DNA of 9,652 nt, taken from the NCBI GenBank assembly GCA_045402695.1, contig JAWPNA010000007.1, forward strand, positions 1 to 9,652. Reading direction: 5' to 3'. The notes below the pieces were generated by a model, which worked only from the letters and a program-made list of their open reading frames with translations, made no database searches and was not told where the DNA came from. This document shows, piece after piece, positions 1 through 4,883 of the stretch. The DNA comes from JAWPNA01 sp045402695 (GTDB lineage Bacteria; Acidobacteriota; Polarisedimenticolia; JACPZX01; DASXTC01). The translations under genes were made by a program, and so were the position numbers. Each line of letters starts with the position of its first letter. Position 1 is the stretch's first letter.

Positions 1-920
1 CCGATGTCCGTTGCGACCACCGGCCGGCCCAGCGCCATGGCCTCCTGGATCGAGGCCGAGGAGGCGTCGCATCCCACGGACGGCAGCACCGCGATGTCGA
101 ACGCCGCCTGCACCTCGGCGATGTCGGGGCGGAACCCAAGAAAGCGCACCGTCTCCGCGAGACCCAGGGCACGGGCCTCCTCCTTGAGGCGGGCCTCTTG
201 CGGCCCCGCGCCGGCGAACACGAGAATCGTCCGGGGCGCGAGCGCGGCGGCCGCACGCAGGAGGTGGGTGTGTCCTTTGTCGGCCGCGAGGCGGCCGGCG
301 ACGCCTATCACCACCGCGCCGCCGGGGATCGCCAGCTCGTCTCTCACGCGGCGGCCGTCCACGTTCTCGTGGAAGAGATCGGCGCGGTAGGCGGAAGGGA
401 CAACCGAGATCCGCGACGGATCGAGCAGGCCGTTGTCGAGAAAGGTGGAATACCCAAGCCTGACGCTCTCGTCCACGATGATCAGATGATCCATGAGGCG
501 GCCGTAGAGCAGCCGGTTGGCGGGTCCCGTGCGCACGCGCTTGGTGTTGTGCCGCGTCATGACCAGGCACCGCGGCCGACCGGAGGCGGCGCGCACCATC
601 GCTGTCACCCAGGTGTCCTGCGATCCGTGCACGTCCACCAGATCAAACTCCTCGCGCTTCAGGAGGGAGCTCATCCTCCGGAAGTCGGAGATGAAGGAGA
701 CTGCGTGTGACGGGGGGCGGAAGGCGAAGCCGCTCAGGACGGCGAGTCCCTTCAGGTCACGGGCGGCGTCACGTGCCCTGGCGGTCAGCTCCCCTTCAGG
801 AGCGGCGATCGCGACCCGGTGGCCGCGGCGCGCCAGCTCGATGGAGAGCATCAGGACGCGGGAGGCCTGGCCGCCCCAGCCGGTGTGGAAGTCCGTATGA
901 AGGATCTTCAATGGCTTCAT
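1..920 (-). CDS. GT4-family glycosyltransferase, C-terminus beyond window edge
   Basis: Retaining GT-B glycosyltransferase that would move a sugar from a nucleotide-sugar to a glycan or lipid acceptor at the cytoplasmic face. 306 complete codons are visible; the rest lies beyond base 1. The N-terminal domain starts MKPLKILHTD and has the Gly-rich acceptor loop GWGGQ (residues 14-18) followed by an ELARRGHRV helix-strand (28-36). The C-terminal domain begins around IGVAGR (205-210) with the donor-phosphate pair R210 and K215 in GRLAADKGH, then FAGAGP (235-240), VRFLGF (258-263) and the donor-binding stretch D285-ASSASIQ-E293. That stretch matches the family E-x7-E motif with Asp in the first position. 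The start is the ATG at 918-920; its upstream Shine-Dalgarno is weak. It is divergent from the PAP2 operon with a short shared regulatory region. Family is well supported; sugar specificity is unknown. Confidence 0.93.
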   Translation of the reverse strand, partial: MKPLKILHTDFHTGWGGQASRVLMLSIELARRGHRVAIAAPEGELTARARDAARDLKGLAVLSGFAFRPPSHAVSFISDFRRMSSLLKREEFDLVDVHGSQDTWVTAMVRAASGRPRCLVMTRHNTKRVRTGPANRLLYGRLMDHLIIVDESVRLGYSTFLDNGLLDPSRISVVPSAYRADLFHENVDGRRVRDELAIPGGAVVIGVAGRLAADKGHTHLLRAAAALAPRTILVFAGAGPQEARLKEEARALGLAETVRFLGFRPDIAEVQAAFDIAVLPSVGCDASSASIQEAMALGRPVVATDI

Positions 921-974
921 CCCGCGCGTCTGGGGTGTTAAGCTGAAGTGTCCAAGTGATTCAATGATAGATAC

Positions 975-1005
975 TTGCCAGTGCGGCCACGAAATGCGGC
1001 ATTAT
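975..1005 (+). promoter_or_regulatory. candidate sigma-70-like promoter for the plus-strand operon
   Basis: The divergent gap contains a locally AT-rich patch (about 940-1010) in otherwise GC-rich DNA. A -35-like TTGCCA (975-980) and a -10-like CATTAT (1000-1005) are separated by 19 bases, longer than the usual 17. If real, transcription would start near 1012, downstream of the ATG at 964, which favours the GTG at 1102 as the start of the PAP2 gene. This is seen by eye only; the match is partial. Confidence 0.25.
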
Positions 1006-1101
1006 ATCACACGGTTTCCGGATGACCCGCTGCATCCTGGGCCACGCCATCAGCACCCCGCGCCTCGCGCCATTCCTCGAACTTCATCCAGGGCCAAGCG
1101 G

Positions 1102-1986
1102 GTGGGATCACGACGCCGCAATGCTGTCTGCCTGGTCGTCCTGCTCGCCTGCGGCGGATTCGCGCGGGGGGATGAAGCTCTTTCGATCGAGACGCAGCGC
1201 GGCTACTTCCGGAGGCACATGTGGCATTGGGTCATCGCGTTCGGGACGAGCTTCGCGGCCAACGAGTACGAGAATCGCGTGGGGACATCCTCCGATCCGC
1301 TCCTGTTCTCCGATCCACCCGGCCTGGACATCTCGGTGCGCAATCGGGTGAAAAAGGAAAACCACGGCAAGACATGGCTGCAGCAGCACGCCGGGCGCAG
1401 GGCCCGCTACCTTGGGGTGGGCGCGATCGTCCTGGCGAACCTGAAGGGCGAGCATCACCTTCGCTTCATGGCCGACGACGCCACGGGCTTCGTCGAGGTC
1501 TTCTTCTTCGAGAAGGGCGCCACCGAGCTGATGAAGAACATCGCCGGCAGGCAGCGGCCCGAGCTCGAGTTCATCGAGGAGCAGACTGACCTGACTCCGG
1601 AGGAGAGGGCTGACGAGGAAGCCAGCCGTCACAACCACCAGTCGTTCTGGTCGGGCTCCACCGCCCACCAGTTCTCCTGGATGTCCTACGTGGACCGCGT
1701 CGTCGCGGGCCGTGTCACGAGTCGGGCCGCGCGCGCGGCGTCGTTTATGGGCTTCTACGGCTATGCGGCCTACATCGGCTACACGCGTCTCGAGGGAGAC
1801 GACCACTACCTCACCGACGTGGTGGCCGGCGCCGCGGCCGGGATCGTCATCGGACGTTCTTTCTACAAGGTCCATCACGCCGAGCACCGGACTCCGGAGC
1901 CGCCCGCGGGCGCGAGGCCCATCCGGATCGTGTCGCTCACCATCGGTCGGGATCGGGCGGCCGTCATGTTTGGATTCGACCCATGA
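1102..1986 (+). CDS. PAP2-superfamily phosphatase-like protein with altered motif 2
   Basis: Exported or membrane protein of the PAP2 (type 2 phosphatidic acid phosphatase) superfamily, whose members dephosphorylate lipid phosphates such as polyprenyl pyrophosphate. From the GTG at 1102 (294 aa), motif 1 is K145-x6-RP (KNIAGRQRP) and motif 3 is R229-x5-H235-x3-D239 (TRLEGDDHYLTD). Motif 2, normally PSGH, reads W-S-G-S (183-186), so the usual His is Ser; the nearest His is H189. The N-terminus GSRRRNAVCLVVLLAC is a signal peptide, with LLAC a possible lipobox. I chose GTG 1102 because AGGG lies 8 bases upstream and the open frame before it (from ATG 964) encodes an Arg/Pro/His-rich stretch with no SD and overlaps the likely promoter. 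ATG 964 (340 aa) is the alternative. Its TGA overlaps the next start (ATGA), so the two are translationally coupled. The family call is firm; catalytic activity is doubtful. Confidence 0.8.
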   Translation: MGSRRRNAVCLVVLLACGGFARGDEALSIETQRGYFRRHMWHWVIAFGTSFAANEYENRVGTSSDPLLFSDPPGLDISVRNRVKKENHGKTWLQQHAGRRARYLGVGAIVLANLKGEHHLRFMADDATGFVEVFFFEKGATELMKNIAGRQRPELEFIEEQTDLTPEERADEEASRHNHQSFWSGSTAHQFSWMSYVDRVVAGRVTSRAARAASFMGFYGYAAYIGYTRLEGDDHYLTDVVAGAAAGIVIGRSFYKVHHAEHRTPEPPAGARPIRIVSLTIGRDRAAVMFGFDP

Positions 1987-2954
1987 ACACCGCCGCCGTG
2001 GAGGCCTACGTCGCCTCGACCCTTCTGCCCGCGATGGGGATCTCGGGACGGCCTTTCACGGTGGATCCGCCTCCTCTCGCGGGCACGCGCTCGATGCTGC
2101 ACCTCGTGCGGGCCGAGGGGATGCCGCCCCTCCTGTTGCGCGCGTTCGCTCATCGCGGCCAGGCAGCGCGGAGCGCCGAGGCCCTCAGGCACCTCGACGC
2201 CGCGGAGCTCCCGGCGCCCCGGCTGGTCTTCCATGATCTGCTGCTGGGCCCGCGTTTGATGCCGCCTTACGCGGGACGATCCCCCTTCATCACCGTGGAA
2301 ACATGGATCGAGGGACCGAGGCTCTCGAGCCTTGACGACCCCGAGGCGTCGCGCGACGCCACGATCAAGGTCGCCAGGCTGCTGGCGCGGTTCCACGCGG
2401 TGAGGCGGGACACATGGGGGCGGCCCTCCGCGGGGCGGTTCCGGTCGTTCGTCTCCCACACGCTGCTGGGCGCGCGCCGGATGGTGCGGGGCCTCGAATC
2501 CCGCGGATGGTTCTCTTCCAGCGAAGCCGGTGGGCTGCTCGGAGCGTTCGAGGCGTGGAGGGAGGTCGTCGGCGCGCTGCGGCCCTTCCACCTGGTGCAC
2601 AACGACGCCAACCGGCACAACTTCGTGCTGACCCCAGCGGGCGAGGTTCTGCCGGTGGATCTGCACCGCCTCGCCTACGAGCCGTTCCCCGAGGAGGTGA
2701 TCAACGCCCTGTACCATTTCTGCCGCAAGGACCCTCCCTTGGGAGAGTGGTTCCTCGAGGCCTATTTCGCGCATGCGGGCGGGAAGGCGCGCGGCGTGTT
2801 CGAGGCCACGCGCGGCTTCTTCGAGCCGATCAACTATCTCAAGAGGATGTCGCGCCGCGCGGCGGAGGCCAAGGACGGGCCGCCCGTCGCCGAGGATCCC
2901 AAGATGAACCGCTGGCGGGAGATCGTGCGGGGCGTCGCGCCGCCTGGCGGATGA
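1983..2954 (+). CDS. APH/choline-kinase-fold phosphotransferase
   Basis: Predicted cytoplasmic ATP-dependent kinase of the aminoglycoside phosphotransferase superfamily, 323 aa, phosphorylating a small molecule, sugar or lipid head group. Its C-lobe has the Brenner motif H206-N-D208-ANRH-N213 (HxDxxxxN), with D208 as catalytic base and N213 as metal ligand, followed by D226 in LPVDLHRL in the place of the second metal-binding Asp. The N-lobe shows LPAPRLVFHD and the hinge-like FITVETWIEGPRL, both typical of the family; a glycine-rich loop is not obvious. It starts at ATG 1983, overlapping the PAP2 stop by 4 bases, and stops one base before a former start of the sulfatase-like gene (2956). Linkage to envelope genes suggests a glycan or lipid substrate rather than antibiotic resistance; this is inference. 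Parts of the gene are duplicated at 4686-4831. Confidence 0.85.
   Translation: MNTAAVEAYVASTLLPAMGISGRPFTVDPPPLAGTRSMLHLVRAEGMPPLLLRAFAHRGQAARSAEALRHLDAAELPAPRLVFHDLLLGPRLMPPYAGRSPFITVETWIEGPRLSSLDDPEASRDATIKVARLLARFHAVRRDTWGRPSAGRFRSFVSHTLLGARRMVRGLESRGWFSSSEAGGLLGAFEAWREVVGALRPFHLVHNDANRHNFVLTPAGEVLPVDLHRLAYEPFPEEVINALYHFCRKDPPLGEWFLEAYFAHAGGKARGVFEATRGFFEPINYLKRMSRRAAEAKDGPPVAEDPKMNRWREIVRGVAPPGG
1996..2110 (+). repeat. direct repeat A, copy 1 (5' part of the phosphotransferase gene)
   Basis: This 115-bp stretch matches 4686-4800 in the same orientation with 5 mismatches and no gaps (offset 2690). Identity starts at about codon 5 of the phosphotransferase. Sequences upstream of the two copies (PAP2 end versus glycosyltransferase end) are unrelated, which marks a duplication breakpoint here. 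Confidence 0.95.
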
Positions 2955-3006
2955 GATGAGAGACCCCCTGCGCGGCGCCGGGCGGACGCCACGCACCGCG
3001 GCACTC
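2923..3006 (+). repeat. direct repeat B, copy 1 (phosphotransferase 3' end plus sulfatase-like 5' end)
   Basis: Matches 4794-4883 in direct orientation. It spans the last codons of the phosphotransferase, its stop and the first 17 codons of the sulfatase-like gene. The second copy is 6 bases longer (two extra Gly codons before the stop). Similarity fades after about 3006. This copy preserves the junction as it was before the duplicated locus was split by the glycosyltransferase gene. Confidence 0.9.
2956..3006 (+). pseudogene. 5' remnant of the sulfatase-like gene
   Basis: The first 17 codons (MRDPLRGAGRT...) match codons 1-17 of the complete gene at 4833 with 7 differences in 51 bases. After that similarity is lost and the frame ends at TAG 3055-3057. 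It begins with ATG one base after the phosphotransferase stop, while the complete gene now begins with TTG at the equivalent base. No transmembrane or catalytic part remains. The 33-codon frame could still be translated as a leader and ends 12 bases before the glycosyltransferase start, in the same frame, but I see no sign that it is a selected peptide. Confidence 0.85.
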
Positions 3007-3069
3007 GGAAGTGCTGCACGCTGGAATCATGTGGAATCGGGACTCCCACCCGGATAGAATGGCGCTCCG

Positions 3070-4836
3070 ATGGATGGAGGAACGGCATCCGGCGGCATCG
3101 AGATCCCCGGAACGTCGTGGTCCCGGCACACCGCATTGGCGCTCTGGTGCCTCCTCCTGTTCTCTTTCTGTCTGTATCTCGACACCCGGTACAATCGATT
3201 TCCGTCGTGCTACCACGCGGCGGAGGGGGGGAAGGCCCGCCAGATCCTGACCGGAGCACGGAACCTGCACCATCCACTTCTCCTGCTGACGGCGAGCCGG
3301 CTGGCGGCCGCGCTCCCTGGAGTGGAATGGAGCATCCAGGGAGTCGCGCAGGCCGGGCGGTGGGCTTCAGCCGTCCTCGCATCCCTCGCCGTCGTGGCGT
3401 TTGTCCTGACCGCGTTTCTCCATGGAGGGGGATTGTCGGCATTCGCCGCCGGTGCGATCCTCGCCGTCTGCCCTCCCCTGCTCGGCCATGCCCACTACTT
3501 GAAGGAGGAATCAGCCCTGATCTTCGGGCTCTCCGCCTTCTTTCTCGCCTTGTCGGTTTTCCGGCGAAACCGTTCGACCGCCGGCCTCGTCCTGCTCGGC
3601 ATTGGCACGGCGCTCGCGTGCGGCGGGAAATATGTGGGATTTGTCACGCTCCCGATCGCGGTCTTGATGGTCCGGGCGTCACGCCGGCGCAGTGCGGCCC
3701 CCGCCGGACAGAGCCCATGGATGCCCTTTCTCGTCTCGCTTTTCCTCTCCCTGGCCCTGATCAACTACTCCTTCTTCCTTCAGCCCAGCAACCTCATCAG
3801 CGGCATGGCGCGCGAGGCGCAGCACGTCATCGGCGAGGGAAGGCATCCCGGCCGGCCGGTCTGGAGCGAGATCTACGTGGAATCTGTCTGGATGCAGACC
3901 ACATGGCCCGTCCTCGTCCTGTCCGGGGTGTACCTGGCGTTCGTGGTCCGCTCGTGGCGTCGCCGTTCCGGCGCGGAGCGGGTGATCGCATTGTTCCCGG
4001 TCGGGTGCTTCGCCCTGCTTTCCCTCGTCCCGCTGAAAATCCCGCGATACATCCTGCCGGTCTCGGTCTTCCTGTACCTACTGGCGGGCATGGGGACGGC
4101 GGAACTGGTGCGGCGGGTGCCGGGGGGCCGGGTCGCGCGGGCGGCTGCGGCGATAGCCTGCCTCACGCTCCCCGTAATGCTCGGCGCTTACCGCTGTGCG
4201 GACTACCTTGACGATTTTCGCAACGACAGCCGCGCTCGTCTGGAGGCGTGGATTCGAGAGAATTTGCCGAAGGATGCGAAGATCGCGCAGGACCATTACG
4301 TGGCGCTGCCTGATCCCGACGCCAGGAACCAGCGCGGCCTGAACCGCACGCCCCTTTCCCAGGTGATCGTGACTGAGAGGTTCGTCGTTGACCTCGGCAC
4401 CCCCGAAGATCTGCAGGCGAACGGATTCACCTACGTGGCAACGTGCGCGCTGACTTACGGCCGCTTCCTCCTGGAGGGGCAGACGTTCCCCTCGGAGGAG
4501 AAAGAGGGCCTCTTCCGGCGGCGGCTGGAGCGGTACAAGCTGCTGTTTCAGGAAGGAGACCTGGTCTGGGAGAGCCGCCGATCCGATCCGATGAAGGAGA
4601 CGTGGTACTCGGTGACGAACCACATCTCGGCGAACCCGGTGGTCCGGCTCTACCGGCTCAGGGCTGGGCCGGAGCCGGAATCACCCCGTGGAGGCCTACG
4701 TCGCCTCGACCCTTCTGCCCGCGATGGGGATCTCGGGACGGCCTTTCACGGTGAATCCGCCTCCTCTCGCGTGTACGCGCTCGATGCGGCACCTCGTGTG
4801 GGGCGTCGCGCCACCCGGGGGAGGCGGATGAGTTGA
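3070..4836 (+). CDS. GT-C (GT39/PMT-like) membrane glycosyltransferase with an overprinted C-terminal tail
   Basis: Polytopic inner-membrane enzyme expected to use a polyprenyl-phosphate sugar and transfer the sugar on the outer face. Of 588 residues, about 1-380 hold roughly ten hydrophobic segments (near 21-38, 99-117, 121-140, 148-164, 170-201, 219-237, 278-294, 306-322, 328-347 and 357-374). The first external loop has acidic E52 in AAEGGKARQ and the later loop HYLKEE (142-147). K323-IPRYILP (323-330) matches the K-x-PRYxLP signature of the PMT_2/GT39-like group. Residues about 381-530 form a soluble domain ending VVRLYRL, a natural family end. Residues from 539 on come from out-of-frame reading of the duplicated phosphotransferase DNA, so the native stop appears lost. 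ATG 3070 is the first start after in-frame TAG 3055; its SD is weak. GC is lower than in the neighbours (36/60 and 39/60 at 3481-3600 against 49/60 at 2161-2220). The stop overlaps the next gene by 4 bases (TTGA). Confidence 0.85.
   Translation: MDGGTASGGIEIPGTSWSRHTALALWCLLLFSFCLYLDTRYNRFPSCYHAAEGGKARQILTGARNLHHPLLLLTASRLAAALPGVEWSIQGVAQAGRWASAVLASLAVVAFVLTAFLHGGGLSAFAAGAILAVCPPLLGHAHYLKEESALIFGLSAFFLALSVFRRNRSTAGLVLLGIGTALACGGKYVGFVTLPIAVLMVRASRRRSAAPAGQSPWMPFLVSLFLSLALINYSFFLQPSNLISGMAREAQHVIGEGRHPGRPVWSEIYVESVWMQTTWPVLVLSGVYLAFVVRSWRRRSGAERVIALFPVGCFALLSLVPLKIPRYILPVSVFLYLLAGMGTAELVRRVPGGRVARAAAAIACLTLPVMLGAYRCADYLDDFRNDSRARLEAWIRENLPKDAKIAQDHYVALPDPDARNQRGLNRTPLSQVIVTERFVVDLGTPEDLQANGFTYVATCALTYGRFLLEGQTFPSEEKEGLFRRRLERYKLLFQEGDLVWESRRSDPMKETWYSVTNHISANPVVRLYRLRAGPEPESPRGGLRRLDPSARDGDLGTAFHGESASSRVYALDAAPRVGRRATRGRRMS
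4686..4800 (+). repeat. direct repeat A, copy 2
   Basis: Second copy of the phosphotransferase 5' segment (1996-2110). All five differences change an amino acid in the phosphotransferase frame: D to N, G to C (two bases), L to R and R to W. A lack of silent changes fits a copy no longer under selection for that protein, although the sample is tiny. Confidence 0.95.
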
Positions 4837-4883
4837 GAGACCTCCTGCGCGGCGCCGGGCGGACGGCGTGCAGCGCGGCGCTC
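4794..4883 (+). repeat. direct repeat B, copy 2
   Basis: Second copy of 2923-3006, containing the phosphotransferase end and codons 1-17 of the complete sulfatase-like gene. Relative to copy 1 it has a 6-base insertion near 4816-4824 and an A-to-T change at the start codon (4833). It overlaps repeat A by a few bases because the internal deletion joined the two at a shared 9-mer. Confidence 0.9.
4820..4824 (+). promoter_or_regulatory. strong Shine-Dalgarno (GGAGG) deciding the TTG start of the sulfatase-like gene
   Basis: GGAGG inside a GGGGGAGG run lies 8 bases before TTG 4833. It is absent from the equivalent place in the first copy of this junction (around 2945), where the sequence reads CCTGGCGGATGAG. 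The 6-base length difference between the copies creates it. It supports TTG as a functional start, since no in-frame ATG or GTG lies closer. Confidence 0.6.

Larger units (their letters stand above)
4686..4831 (+). pseudogene. internally deleted remnant of the phosphotransferase gene
   Basis: Codons 6 to about 43 of the phosphotransferase are joined in frame to its last codons (GVAPPGG, here with two extra Gly) and its TGA at 4829-4831. The missing 819 bp equal the distance between two copies of TCGTGCGGG in the intact gene (2104-2112 and 2923-2931); the joint here reads TCGTGTGGG at 4794-4802. The open frame from GTG 4688 is 47 codons and lacks every kinase motif. No SD precedes it. The same DNA is read in another frame as the tail of the glycosyltransferase, and it carries the ribosome-binding site of the sulfatase-like gene, which may be why it persists. 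Confidence 0.92.

Noticed and set aside
1108..1887. Open frame on the minus strand (259 codons) opposite the PAP2 gene
   Set aside because: The plus strand has intact PAP2 motifs 1 and 3 and a signal peptide. The antisense product shows no domain or signal.
1983..2954. Aminoglycoside resistance gene
   Set aside because: It shares only the general kinase fold and catalytic motif. Its operon context is envelope glycan metabolism and no resistance element is near.
1875..2996. Long open frame on the minus strand (373 codons) opposite the phosphotransferase
   Set aside because: It is rich in Arg, Gly and Pro with no recognisable motif, and lies opposite a gene with clear kinase motifs. Long antisense frames are expected at this GC content.
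2956..4836. Insertion sequence or transposon carrying the glycosyltransferase
   Set aside because: There is no transposase frame, no terminal inverted repeats and no short target duplication. The flanking repeats are direct and consist of host gene pieces.
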